Positions 44,235-52,393 are shown, counted from the stretch's first letter. The stretch: 64,000 bases of DNA from CALAED01 sp036555725 (GCA_036555725.1 DATBKU010000090.1:62001-126000); one strand, 5' to 3'. Translations and numbers: made by a program. Notes: a model not told the origin generated them from the letters alone.

Positions 44235-44269
44235 AGCTCCGCATCTCCTGACCGGGTGCGGAAAATCGC

Positions 44270-44313
44270 AGGTCAAAAATATCTTGCCCGGCTTCCAGTC
44301 CGACACGTACGCT
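44270..44313 (+). promoter_or_regulatory. whiB7 promoter with AT-rich WhiB7 box
   Basis: An AT-rich block (TCAAAAATATC, 44273-44283) lies directly before a -35 TTGCCC (44284-44289); an 18-base spacer leads to a -10 TACGCT (44308-44313). An A/T block just upstream of -35 is the known signature of WhiB7-SigA autoactivated promoters. Confidence 0.7.
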
Positions 44314-44387
44314 TTCACGCGAGCACTCAATCGGTTGAGCGCTCCGGCGCGTGAAAGCCGCACGAACCTACGAAGGGAGGCAGTCCG

Positions 44388-44744
44388 GTGATCAGCACGA
44401 CTATCAACGAGCAGACCTGGGCTGTCGCCTGCACGGGCGCGTACGGCGTTCCCGCGATGAGCGGCTCACGGCTTACGGGCGAAGTCTGGCCGGTGAGCGG
44501 TGGGGCTCCGAGCCCGGCGCTCGCGGTGCGACCGCGTCACACGGCTGTGCGTCATGTGGCATCGACGCAGCGAATGCAGGGGCGCAGTGTGTTTACCGCC
44601 GCTCCGATTTCGCAGCAGGCCCAGGCCCACCGGCTCGATGTCGTCGCCATTGACCGCTTTGTCGAGCGGACGACCAACGACAAAGACGTGCTCATGAACG
44701 ACTACGTCGTGGGTCCAAGTCCCTGGAGGCCACCCCCGGTCTAA
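44388..44744 (+). CDS. Upstream leader ORF of whiB7 (118 codons)
   Basis: GTG start with an ideal AAGGGAGG seven bases upstream and an open frame of 118 codons ending at TAA (44742-44744), inside a hairpin and just before the attenuator. The protein has no recognisable domain, signal or membrane segment, and its composition is unremarkable. I read it as a regulatory uORF whose translation, and not its product, matters. It is longer than I would expect of a leader peptide, so a functional product cannot be ruled out. Confidence 0.6.
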   Translation: MISTTINEQTWAVACTGAYGVPAMSGSRLTGEVWPVSGGAPSPALAVRPRHTAVRHVASTQRMQGRSVFTAAPISQQAQAHRLDVVAIDRFVERTTNDKDVLMNDYVVGPSPWRPPPV

Positions 44745-44766
44745 AAAGACCTCGGGAGTTGCCCCA

Positions 44767-44808
44767 GGGCCGCGGATCCAGACACCGGATCCGCGGCCCA
44801 TTTGTTTG
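44767..44808 (+). terminator. Attenuator terminator upstream of whiB7
   Basis: A perfect 13-bp stem (44767-44779 with 44787-44799), a 7-base loop and a T-rich tail ATTTGTTT. It lies between the leader ORF and whiB7, so it must be read through for whiB7 to be expressed. Confidence 0.88.
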
Positions 44809-44867
44809 GCCAGAAACCAACCGAACCAATCCCGTTGAGAACCAACAGGAGAGAGGGGTGACGACCG

Positions 44868-45155
44868 ATGCAGGAGCTCACGCTCACCGCCGAGGACCTG
44901 GAGCTCGCGTGTCGGACCGACCCGGAGCTGTTCTTCGCTGAGGCGCCTGCCGACGTCGAGCTCGCGAAGTCGCTGTGCGTCGACTGCCCGATCCGGCGTG
45001 CCTGCCTCGCGGGTGCGCTCGAGCGCCGGGAGCCTTGGGGTGTCTGGGGTGGCGAACTGTTCGTGCGTGGCGTGATCGTGCCGCGAAAGCGCCCGCGTGG
45101 CCGTCCCCGCAAGAACGCCGACGCGGGGGCCGCCGAAGGCACGGTGGCGGCATGA
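44868..45155 (+). CDS. whiB7: WhiB7 transcriptional regulator
   Basis: A 95-residue WhiB-family protein: iron-sulfur cysteines C15, C37, C40 and C46, the turn GVWGGE (58-63) and a C-terminal AT-hook RGRPRK (77-82). The AT-hook is diagnostic for WhiB7/WblC, the SigA-bound activator of intrinsic resistance to ribosome-targeting antibiotics. A GAGAGGGG ribosome site lies nine bases upstream. It is flanked by uvrD2 and the ABC1 kinase as in mycobacteria. Expression is controlled by its own promoter and the attenuator. Confidence 0.96.
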   Translation: MQELTLTAEDLELACRTDPELFFAEAPADVELAKSLCVDCPIRRACLAGALERREPWGVWGGELFVRGVIVPRKRPRGRPRKNADAGAAEGTVAA

Positions 45156-45208
45156 CCTCCGCGACCCGCACCAGTCAGATTTCCGCCCACTCCCACAAGG
45201 AGCGCAAG

Positions 45209-45370
45209 GTGTCCTTGCTCAGCATCGAACTGTCACGAGCACGAATACGCGACGTGGCGGGCCGGCTGACGCTCCGGTATCCGTCCCCGCGGGGCGACGC
45301 CGTACGGCGTACCCGGGAGGACGCGCTGACCGAGGCGATCCGGCACAGTCATGTCCTGACCTTCCGATGA
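45209..45370 (+). CDS. Small basic protein coupled to whiB7
   Basis: A 53-residue protein (VSLLSIELSRARIRDVAGRL at the start) with many Arg residues and no domain I recognise. The GTG at 45209 has AAGGAG six bases upstream. An in-frame ATG at 45152 overlaps the whiB7 stop (ATGA) and would add 19 residues; translated SD sequence in that extension (HKERK) makes the shorter form more likely. Being downstream of whiB7 with no promoter or terminator between, it should be co-induced with it. A terminator follows. Confidence 0.65.
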   Translation: MSLLSIELSRARIRDVAGRLTLRYPSPRGDAVRRTREDALTEAIRHSHVLTFR

Positions 45371-45408
45371 CCCGCTACCGGCCGCTGTTTCCGCGGCGAG
45401 GATGAGAA

Positions 45409-45446
45409 AGGCCCCCGGCACCACGGCCGGGGGCCTCGGCGTTTGA
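45409..45446 (+). terminator. Intrinsic terminator after the whiB7 operon
   Basis: A perfect 11-bp GC-rich stem (45409-45419 with 45426-45436), a 6-base loop and a short GTTT tail. Confidence 0.85.
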
Positions 45447-45651
45447 CTCTGGGGATACGGACGGCCCTGGAGGATACGAACGACGCGCCTCCCGGACAGG
45501 GCGCTACCCGCGCGTACGAGAGAGGCTCGTGCAGTGGCCTTTCCGTCTGTCGCTCGCGTTGCCATGGGCTGCACGGTGACGGACGCGTGGGTGATCATAG
45601 GCGCTGTTCCTTTCGGAAGCGCAGGGGGAGACGAAGCGGGAGGGAACGGGG

Positions 45652-45807
45652 ATGCTGACATGCGCGTGGTGCGGAGCCACCGCTGACGACGCGCCGCTGG
45701 GCTGGACGGTCGAGTTCACCCGGCGCGGACCTCGGTATATGTGCGACCGCTGCAGCCGGGAAAACCTCAGGGCCATCGAGGGCAGGCTCGAACCCGAGCA
45801 CTTCTGA
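45652..45807 (+). CDS. Small zinc-ribbon protein (51 residues)
   Basis: An ORF below common length cut-offs. It begins MLTCAWCGA and has CxxC pairs at residues 4-7 and 31-34, with a conserved-looking end IEGRLEPEHF. Two CxxC knuckles 24 residues apart make a classical zinc ribbon. GGGAGGG lies seven bases before the ATG. I recall similar unnamed proteins beside ABC1 kinase genes in actinobacteria; the role is unknown, but nucleic-acid or protein binding is likely. It ends 22 bases from the convergent kinase gene. Confidence 0.82.
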   Translation: MLTCAWCGATADDAPLGWTVEFTRRGPRYMCDRCSRENLRAIEGRLEPEHF

Positions 45808-45829
45808 CCGGCCCGGCCCCGGGGTGGGT

Positions 45830-47260
45830 TCAAGCGGTCTGTACGGTCGGCTCGCCCGGTTCGAGCGGCTCGCCTTGCTCCAGCGGGCCGCCTTGCTCCA
45901 GCGGGTCGCCTTGCTCCAGCGGGTCGGCGGGCCGTACGGATTCGGGCTCGTCCGCGAAGCCCGGCACCCAACGGAGCGCCTCGCCCCGGAACGGGCCCTC
46001 AGCCTCGAGCTGGCACAGGACGCCGGTGCCCGCCGCCACCACACGGTGGATCAGGACGTACGAGGGCGGCAGGTTGAACTGCCGGACCACGTTCGTCGGC
46101 CGCAGGTCGGTGACCCGCGCCGCTTCCTCGCGCAGCCATTCGCGGCTGAACTTGAACCTCTCCTCGATCAGCGGCTGGGCGATCGGCTCCAGGAACGCGA
46201 TCAGCGCCTGGGGGTCGATCTGCACGTCCTCGCGGATGAAGTGCTCCTCCCGCAGCGCGGTCTCGACCTCGACGATGTCGAGCATCGTGCCGATGCGCAT
46301 CAGGCGGCCGATCCGGCGGTGGAACCCGCCGGGCAGCCGGTCGACGGCGCCGAAGTCGATGACGCCCAGCCGGCCGTCGTCGAGCAGCCGGTAGTTGCCC
46401 GGGTGCGGGTCGGCGTGCAGCATGCCGCAGCGCGCCGGGCCGGAGAACAGGAACCGCGAGTAGAGCAGGCCCGCGTGGTCGCGCTGCTCCTGTGTGCCGT
46501 CGCTGATGATCTTCGAGAGCGGCGTGCCGTCCATCCACTCGGTGACCAGGACGTTGCCGGATTGCGCGACCACGGCCGGGATGTAGAAGTCGGGGTCGTC
46601 CTGGTAGGCCTTGGCGAACCCGGCCTGCGACTCCGCCTCGATCGTGTAGTCGAGCTCCTCGGTGACCCGCTCCCTCAGCTCGGCCAGCATCGACTTGATG
46701 TCCATGCCGGGCATCAGCACGGCGAACAGCCGGCTCAGCCGGGCGAGCTGGTTGAAGTCGCCGAGCAGCGCCTTGCCGGCGCCGGGGTACTGCACCTTGA
46801 CCGCCACGATGCGGCCGTCGTGCCAGATCGCCTTGTGCACCTGGCCGATCGAGGCGGCGGCGGTCGGCCTGTCGTCGAACTCGGCGAACCGGGCCCGCCA
46901 GTTCTCGCCGAGACCCTCCGCCAGCACCTTGTGCACCGTGGCCGCCGGCATGGCCGGGGCCGCCTCCTGGAGCTTGGTCAGCGTGGCGCGGTAGGGACCC
47001 ACGATCTCGGGAGGCAGCGCCGCTTCGAAGATCGACAGCATCTGACCGAGCTTCATGGCGCCGCCCTTGAGTTCGCCCAGGACTTTGAACAGCTGCTCGG
47101 CGGTGCGCTGCTGGATCTCGACGGCGACCATCTCGGCCGGCTTTCCGATGGTTCGCTTCCCAACCCCGAGAGCGGTACGGCCGGCGAATCCGAGCGGTAG
47201 GGAGGCTAGCTTGGCGGTCCGCGTTACGGCGCGGCGGGGGAGATCGCTCACGCGCCCCAT
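45830..47260 (-). CDS. ABC1/UbiB (ADCK) family atypical kinase
   Basis: A 476-residue UbiB-family protein-kinase-like ATPase. The KLGQ motif (in MKLGQMLS near 70) replaces the usual N-lobe helix, the Ala-rich loop AAASIGQVH is near 135, the ATP Lys lies in VAVKVQYPG, the catalytic loop is HADPHPGN and the metal motif IDFGAVD. The homologue Rv3197 is adjacent to whiB7 and has been linked to macrolide tolerance (from memory). The last 25 residues are a PLEQG repeat encoded by an 18-base tandem repeat. Confidence 0.93.
   Translation of the reverse strand: MGRVSDLPRRAVTRTAKLASLPLGFAGRTALGVGKRTIGKPAEMVAVEIQQRTAEQLFKVLGELKGGAMKLGQMLSIFEAALPPEIVGPYRATLTKLQEAAPAMPAATVHKVLAEGLGENWRARFAEFDDRPTAAASIGQVHKAIWHDGRIVAVKVQYPGAGKALLGDFNQLARLSRLFAVLMPGMDIKSMLAELRERVTEELDYTIEAESQAGFAKAYQDDPDFYIPAVVAQSGNVLVTEWMDGTPLSKIISDGTQEQRDHAGLLYSRFLFSGPARCGMLHADPHPGNYRLLDDGRLGVIDFGAVDRLPGGFHRRIGRLMRIGTMLDIVEVETALREEHFIREDVQIDPQALIAFLEPIAQPLIEERFKFSREWLREEAARVTDLRPTNVVRQFNLPPSYVLIHRVVAAGTGVLCQLEAEGPFRGEALRWVPGFADEPESVRPADPLEQGDPLEQGGPLEQGEPLEPGEPTVQTA
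45852..45923. repeat. 18-base tandem repeat (4 units) at the kinase 3' end
   Basis: Three nearly identical units (45870-45887, 45888-45905, 45906-45923) and a diverged fourth (45852-45869). They encode four copies of xPLEQG at the protein's C-terminus. Confidence 0.9.
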
Positions 47261-47529
47261 TGTCGGTGATCAATCGTAGTTTCGGCCACAGCGCGGAGCT
47301 CAGAATCTCTGTACTCCATCAAGCGAACAGCTGACCTGCGTAAACGCAGTAAGCGTGTCCTTTCTCACGGGATGCCGCGAGCGTTCGGCCGCAACGGAGC
47401 GACACAGGGGAAGCCCCGGCCACTCCGATCGTTCGCTCCCCTTCCCCTGACAAGCGACCGACCCGGTGGCACGGGGCCTCTCTTGTCAGGTGACGCTAGG
47501 GGTGCCTGGGGGCGGCGTCAACGAGGCCC

Positions 47530-47669
47530 TGTGGACAGTGCTGTGGAGGTCCTGGGGATGACACGGGGTGTTGTTGTGGAAAGCCTGCGAAGAGCCTGTG
47601 GAAAGTCTTGGGGATGAGCCGATTATCATGGGTTGACCTGCAAGTACGTCATCCACCCCCTGTGGAGAA
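47530..47669 (+). other. Cluster of five TGTGGA (DnaA-box-like) sites
   Basis: The 436-base gap between the kinase and the metalloprotease genes has no convincing ORF. Within it TGTGGA-type 9-mers occur at 47530, 47542, 47575, 47597 and 47661, all in one orientation. They share 6-8 bases with the actinobacterial DnaA box complement TGTGGACAA. Both flanking genes start from this gap, so it also holds their promoters. Confidence 0.4.
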
Positions 47670-47696
47670 CGCAAAGTTTTCGGTAACGTTCGGCTC

Positions 47697-48248
47697 GTGC
47701 CCCCCAACGTCGAGGTCCGCCGCAGCGCCCGACGGCGGCGTACGGTGTCCGCCTACCGCGACGGAGACAAGACCATCGTCATGGTGCCATCCCGGCTGAG
47801 CAAGGCCGAGGAAGAGCAGTGGGTCGCCACCATCCTGGAGCGGCTCGCCGAACGAGAGCGCCGCCGCCGGCCGAGCGACGACATCCTCGCGGCGCGGGCC
47901 CGCGACCTGTCCCGGCGTTACCTGGACGGTCGCGCCGAACCGGTCAGCGTGCGCTGGGTGGACAACCAGCGCACCCGATGGGGTTCGTGCACGCCCGACG
48001 ACGGCAGCATCCGCCTGTCCACCCGGCTGCGCGGCATGCCGAACTGGGTGGTCGACTATGTGCTCGTGCACGAGCTCGCCCACCTGCTCGTACCCGGCCA
48101 CGGGCCGCACTTCTGGGAGCTCGTCGCCCGCTACCCCAAGGCCGAGCGGGCCAGGGGATACCTGGAGGGCGTCGCCGCGGCGGCCCACCTGCCCCCAGAC
48201 CACGGCGAGGGTCCGGTCGACGACGTCCCGCACGAGGCCGTCGGGTGA
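47697..48248 (+). CDS. YgjP/DUF45-type M48-like metal-dependent hydrolase
   Basis: A 183-residue protein with RTRWGSC in the middle and the zinc motif H125-E126-LA-H129 followed by GHGPHFW, the pattern of YgjP-like metallopeptidases (DUF45/WLM superfamily). The true substrate is unsettled; some homologues act on nucleotides and not on peptides. GTG start. Its end overlaps the next gene (GTGA). Confidence 0.88.
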   Translation: MPPNVEVRRSARRRRTVSAYRDGDKTIVMVPSRLSKAEEEQWVATILERLAERERRRRPSDDILAARARDLSRRYLDGRAEPVSVRWVDNQRTRWGSCTPDDGSIRLSTRLRGMPNWVVDYVLVHELAHLLVPGHGPHFWELVARYPKAERARGYLEGVAAAAHLPPDHGEGPVDDVPHEAVG

Positions 48249-48889
48249 CCAACCGCTTCGTCGCCGTCCTCGCCTCCGGACAACCAGCGGGGGTGGCGGC
48301 GCCGCCGGGGATCGACGACGAGGAGTTTCGGCTGGCGCTGCTCGAGGACACCTACGAGGTGGTCGCCGGGCTCGATCTCGTCACCCCGGCGCTGATCCTG
48401 CACCGCGCGGAGTGGCCGGACGCCGAGGCGATCACCTGGCCCGGTACCCCCGTCGTCCATACCGAGGACCTTTCCGGCGCGCTGCACCAGCTGCAGGAAC
48501 TGGGCGCCGACGAGGCGGCGATCGTCGTCTCCGACGCGCCCGACCTGCCGCCGCTGCTGATCGGCAAGCTGTTCCGCGCCCTCGCCCACGCCCAGGCCGC
48601 CGTCTGCCCGGCCGAGGGGGGTGGCCTCGTGGCGCTCGCCGCACCGCTGCCGGCGCCGCCGTGGCTGCTCGACTTCGTGGCCGCGGCCGGGTCGGATGAC
48701 GGCGCCGGCCTCTTCGACCTGCCCGACGCCTTCGTACGACTCCGGGCGGCGGCGCCGCGCCCGGGCGTGGTCCAGGACGGGCCCGGCTGGCACCGGCTGC
48801 GGGCCCCCGCCGACACGGCTTTTCTGGATCCCGGCCTCGAAGGCTGGGAGAACACCCGGGCGCTGCTCAGCGGGCACCCGCTTCACTAG
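48245..48889 (+). CDS. Hypothetical protein with nucleotidyl/glycosyltransferase-like (GT-A) pattern
   Basis: A 214-residue soluble protein. A central VVSDAPDLP followed by LLIGKLFRALAHAQAAVCPA resembles the DxPDLP loop and following helix of DUF2064-type and CofC-like GT-A proteins, and the opening VAVLASGQPAG is at the position of their nucleotide loop, but the usual basic residue there is missing. I can support only a fold guess. It is coupled to the metallohydrolase gene through GTGA. Confidence 0.6.
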   Translation: MTNRFVAVLASGQPAGVAAPPGIDDEEFRLALLEDTYEVVAGLDLVTPALILHRAEWPDAEAITWPGTPVVHTEDLSGALHQLQELGADEAAIVVSDAPDLPPLLIGKLFRALAHAQAAVCPAEGGGLVALAAPLPAPPWLLDFVAAAGSDDGAGLFDLPDAFVRLRAAAPRPGVVQDGPGWHRLRAPADTAFLDPGLEGWENTRALLSGHPLH

Positions 48890-48938
48890 GCAAAACGCGG
48901 AGGACCTCGCCGTTACCCAAATGTTATAGAGCCGACCA

Positions 48939-48968
48939 TTGACCGACTGCTGAAAACGATTGCAGAGT
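48939..48968 (+). promoter_or_regulatory. LacI-type operator within the promoter of the hexuronate operon
   Basis: TGAAAACGATTGCA (48951-48964) fits the LacI/GalR-family operator pattern TGNAANCGNTTNCA at every fixed base. It lies between a -35-like TTGACC (48939-48944) and a -10-like CAGAGT (48963-48968), 32 bases before the LacI start. A bound repressor would block the promoter. Confidence 0.78.
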
Positions 48969-48995
48969 TTCATTCATTAGGTCGGGAGGTGTACG

Positions 48996-50039
48996 GTGCC
49001 GGTCACGATTCAGGACGTCGCCCGCGAGGCGGGCGTGTCGGTGTCGACCGTGTCCCGTGCCCTGGCCGCTCCCGAGATGGTTCGCGAAGCCACCCGGCTG
49101 CACGTCGTCGAGACCGCGAACCGGCTCGGCTACCGCCCCAACCGGGCGGCCCGCGGCCTGATCACCGGCAAAACCGGCAACCTCGGCGTCATCGTGCCCG
49201 ACCTGTCGAACCCGTTCTTTCCCGCGATTCTCAAGGGGATCCAGTCCCAGGCCCGCGGCGCCGACTACGCCGTCTTCCTGGCCGACTGCGACGAGAACGG
49301 GGCCGAGGAGGCCGCGCTCGTGCAGGCCATGGCCAAGCAGGTGGACGGGGTCATCCTCTGTTCGTCCCGCATGTCGCCGAGCCAGCTCGAGCGCACGATC
49401 GGCCTGACATCGCTCGTGCTGATCAACCGCCCGGTACGCGATCAACCGGCGGTGATCATGGACGTCGCCGGCGGAATGCGCCAGGCGGTCGACCATCTCA
49501 CCGCGCTCGGTCACCGCCGGATCGCGTACCTGCAGGGCCCGCGGGCGTCCTGGTCAAACCAGCAGCGCCGGCGGGGGCTGCGGCACGCGGGTCGCCGGGG
49601 CATGGCGGTCACCGAACTGGGGCCGTTCGCGCCCACCTTCGAGGGCGGCCTGCACGCCGCCGACCTCGCACTCGCCGAGGACGTCACGGCCATCGTCGCC
49701 TACAACGACCTCATGGCCCTGGGCGTGCTGTCGCGGCTGGCGGACCGCGAGGTCAAGGTGCCCGCCGAGGTGAGCGTGCTCGGTTTCGACGATGTCCCGA
49801 TGGCGGGCATGGCCACGCCGCCGCTCACCACCGTAGCGATGCAGAACGGACGGGCCGGACGGGCCGCCGTCGACCTGCTCGTCAACCTGATCTCCGGCGC
49901 CGACGCGGGGGAACTCCGCCGGGAACTCGAATGCCAGCTGATCGTGCGGGCGTCGACCGCGACGCCCAGAGAGGCCTGGTCAGGGCCCCGTCAGGTGGCC
50001 GCGCCTGCCCGGCACGGCGAGCCAACGGAGGGGCTATGA
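48996..50039 (+). CDS. LacI family repressor of the hexuronate operon
   Basis: A 347-residue repressor with an N-terminal LacI helix-turn-helix (TIQDVAREAGVSVSTVSRAL), the hinge NRAARGLITG and a periplasmic-binding-protein-like sugar domain. GTG start with GGGAGG six bases upstream. It is the first gene of an eight-gene run on the plus strand, controlled by the operator just upstream; the ligand is presumably the imported sugar acid or an intermediate. Confidence 0.94.
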   Translation: MPVTIQDVAREAGVSVSTVSRALAAPEMVREATRLHVVETANRLGYRPNRAARGLITGKTGNLGVIVPDLSNPFFPAILKGIQSQARGADYAVFLADCDENGAEEAALVQAMAKQVDGVILCSSRMSPSQLERTIGLTSLVLINRPVRDQPAVIMDVAGGMRQAVDHLTALGHRRIAYLQGPRASWSNQQRRRGLRHAGRRGMAVTELGPFAPTFEGGLHAADLALAEDVTAIVAYNDLMALGVLSRLADREVKVPAEVSVLGFDDVPMAGMATPPLTTVAMQNGRAGRAAVDLLVNLISGADAGELRRELECQLIVRASTATPREAWSGPRQVAAPARHGEPTEGL

Positions 50040-50077
50040 ACAAGCTCCATGATCGCCAGTGAAAGGGGACCCATCCC

Positions 50078-51280
50078 ATGCGCGTCAAAACCCTCGCCGT
50101 GGCGGCCACCGCTATCGGCCTGCTGGCCGGGGCCTGCGGCTCGCCGAGCTCCGGTGGCGGCACCAAGGACGTCGCGCCCAGCAGCGTGCCGGACAAGCCC
50201 AAGAACGCGGTGACGCTCAACATCATCGACGTGGCCGGCAACCTGCAGCTGACCCAGCCGATGATCGACGACTTCGTCAAGCAGCATTCGGACGTCATCA
50301 AGAAGGTGACGTACACCAAGGCCACCGCGCCTGAGCTGCCCGGTAAGATCAAGGCACAGCAGAACGCCGGGAAAGTCGACATCGGCCTGGTGCTGACCGG
50401 CACGGACGGCCTCTCGGCCGGCATCACGCAGAACCTCTGGGTGAAGACCGACGACTATTCGAGCAAGATCGGCAACCCGAACTACCTGCCGCCGGCGGCC
50501 GACATGCAGCAGCTGGCGCAGGGCCACGGTGTCGAGCTCGTCTACTACCCGTCCGGGCCGCTCATCGAGTACAACCCCAAGAAGGTGACGAACCCGCCGA
50601 CCACCGCGGATGAGTTGCTCGCGTGGGCGAAGGCCCACCCGAAGAAGTTCCAGTACGCCCGCCCGGCCAACTCCGGCCCCGGCCGTACGCTCCTCATGGG
50701 CCTGCCGTACCTGCTCAAGGACTCCAACCCGAAGGACCCGAAGGCGGGCTGGTCCAAGACGTGGTCCTACCTGCAGCAGCTCAACAAGTACATCGACAAC
50801 TACCCGACCAAGACGTCGGAGACGATGACCAACCTGGCCAACGGCTCGGTCGACATGATCGCCACGACGACCGGCTGGGACATCAACCCGCGTGCCCTGG
50901 GTCAGGTGCCGGCCGACGTCAAGGTCGGCTACTTCAAGGACATGACGTGGGTCACCGACGCCCAGTACGCCGTCATCCCGCGCGGCGTCTCGGCCGACGT
51001 CATCTCCGCCGACATCCAGCTGCTCAAGTGGATGCTCACCCCGCAGCAGCAGGCGAAGGCGTACGACAAGGGCTACTTCTACCCGGGCCCGGCGGTCAAC
51101 GGCGTGACCCTGCAGATGGCTCCGGCCGAGTCGCAGCAGGTGATCCAGAAGTTCGGCCGGCCCGAGTACGACCAGTGGATCAACCAGTTCCCGAAGCAGC
51201 CGTCGTTGCCCGCCGAGCAGCAGGTGGCGGCGTTCGACCAATGGGACCGTACGGTCGGCAGCGGAAAGTTCAAGCAGTAA
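50078..51280 (+). CDS. ABC transporter substrate-binding lipoprotein
   Basis: A 400-residue secreted binding protein with a lipobox LAGAC at residues 15-19. It belongs to the PotD/YnjB-like (cluster D) extracellular solute-binding group, as shown by the GTDGLSAG and GPGRTLLMGLPYLL segments, and not to the usual CUT1 sugar family. The partners are polyamine/iron-type as well. Genomic context argues for a sugar-acid ligand. The stop TAA overlaps the ATG of the ATPase gene (TAATG). Confidence 0.88.
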   Translation: MRVKTLAVAATAIGLLAGACGSPSSGGGTKDVAPSSVPDKPKNAVTLNIIDVAGNLQLTQPMIDDFVKQHSDVIKKVTYTKATAPELPGKIKAQQNAGKVDIGLVLTGTDGLSAGITQNLWVKTDDYSSKIGNPNYLPPAADMQQLAQGHGVELVYYPSGPLIEYNPKKVTNPPTTADELLAWAKAHPKKFQYARPANSGPGRTLLMGLPYLLKDSNPKDPKAGWSKTWSYLQQLNKYIDNYPTKTSETMTNLANGSVDMIATTTGWDINPRALGQVPADVKVGYFKDMTWVTDAQYAVIPRGVSADVISADIQLLKWMLTPQQQAKAYDKGYFYPGPAVNGVTLQMAPAESQQVIQKFGRPEYDQWINQFPKQPSLPAEQQVAAFDQWDRTVGSGKFKQ

Positions 51281-52392
51281 TGCCGGCGATCGAAGCCACG
51301 AGGATCTCGGAGCTCCGGCTCGACCATGTGAGCCGGAGCTTCGGGGGCAAGCTCGCGCTCGACCAGCTGGACGTGACGATCAAGGGCGGCGAGTTCGTCG
51401 CGCTGCTCGGGCCGTCCGGCTGCGGCAAGTCGACCGCGCTGAACTGTCTGGCCGGGCTGTTGCCGCTGACGGGCGGCTCGGTCTGGCTGGACGGCAAGCG
51501 GATCGATGGGCTGCAGCCGGAGCAGCGCGGATTCGGGATGGTGTTCCAGAACTACGCGCTGTTCCCGCACATGTCGGTGCGCGCCAACATCGGCTTCGGG
51601 CTGCGCATGCACCGTACGCCCAAGCAGGAGGCGCGCAAGCGGGTCTACGAGGCGATCGGACTGGTCCAGCTGGAGGAGCACGCGGACAAGTACCCCGCGC
51701 AGTTGTCCGGCGGCCAGCAGCAGCGGGTGGCGATCGCGCGCGCGATCGTGCTGGAACCGCCGCTGGTGCTGATGGACGAGCCGCTGTCGAACCTCGACGC
51801 GAAGCTGCGGCTGGAGATGCGCACCGAGATCAAGCGCATCCACCAGACGCTGGGCCTCACCACGATCTACGTGACCCACGACCAGGAGGAGGCGCTGTCG
51901 CTGGCCGACCGGCTGGTGCTGCTCCGTGACGGCCAGGTCCAGCAGATCGGCACGCCGGAGGAGGTCTACACCGAGCCGGTCAACCGGTTCGTGGCCTCGT
52001 TCATGGGTTACCGCAACACCGTGGAACTGCCGGTCACCGACGCCAAGGGCAAGGAGGTGACCCTCGCGGGAGACGGGCTCACGCTCACCGGATCGCGCCG
52101 GGAGGAGCTGGGCGACACGGCGGTCGCCGCGATCCGGCCAGAGGACTTCACCGTGAGCGACGGCCCCAACGCGATCGAGGTCACCGTAGAGGTCGTCGAA
52201 TACCACGGCCGCGAGGAGGCGGTGCAGGTCCGTACGGCTACGGGCAACGCGCTGCACCTGCGTACGGAGGCGCGGCTCGCGCCCGGCGATCGGCTGACGA
52301 TCTCCGCGCCGCCGGAGCGGGTGCTCGTCTTCGCTGCCGAGTCAGCCGCGGCCGGGTCCGGGGACACAGCGAACCACGTCCCGGAGGACTGA
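51280..52392 (+). CDS. ABC importer ATP-binding protein (PotA-like)
   Basis: A 370-residue ATPase: Walker A GPSGCGKST, Q-loop VFQNYALFPHM, signature LSGGQQQR, Walker B LVLMDEPLSNLD, H-loop YVTHDQEEAL, then a C-terminal TOBE/MOP beta domain. It energises import through the two following permeases. ATG start overlaps the upstream stop by one base. Confidence 0.94.
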   Translation: MPAIEATRISELRLDHVSRSFGGKLALDQLDVTIKGGEFVALLGPSGCGKSTALNCLAGLLPLTGGSVWLDGKRIDGLQPEQRGFGMVFQNYALFPHMSVRANIGFGLRMHRTPKQEARKRVYEAIGLVQLEEHADKYPAQLSGGQQQRVAIARAIVLEPPLVLMDEPLSNLDAKLRLEMRTEIKRIHQTLGLTTIYVTHDQEEALSLADRLVLLRDGQVQQIGTPEEVYTEPVNRFVASFMGYRNTVELPVTDAKGKEVTLAGDGLTLTGSRREELGDTAVAAIRPEDFTVSDGPNAIEVTVEVVEYHGREEAVQVRTATGNALHLRTEARLAPGDRLTISAPPERVLVFAAESAAAGSGDTANHVPED

Positions 52393-52393
52393 C

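Larger units (their letters stand above)
44314..44867 (+). promoter_or_regulatory. whiB7 leader with ribosome-dependent attenuator
   Basis: A leader of about 550 bases separates the promoter from whiB7. It holds an upstream ORF with a strong ribosome site, a small hairpin that spans its stop codon (44738-44751, 5-bp stem) and a strong terminator 23 bases further on. The segment 44710-44716 (TGGGTCC) can pair with 44774-44780 (GGATCCA) in the terminator stem and could serve as an antiterminator. whiB7/wblC genes are known to be induced by translation inhibitors through such attenuation; the exact switch drawn here is inferred. Confidence 0.65.

Noticed and set aside
44351..44653. Alternative 100-codon ORF in the whiB7 leader
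   Set aside because: It lacks a ribosome site as good as the one for the frame starting at 44388, and does not end near the attenuator.
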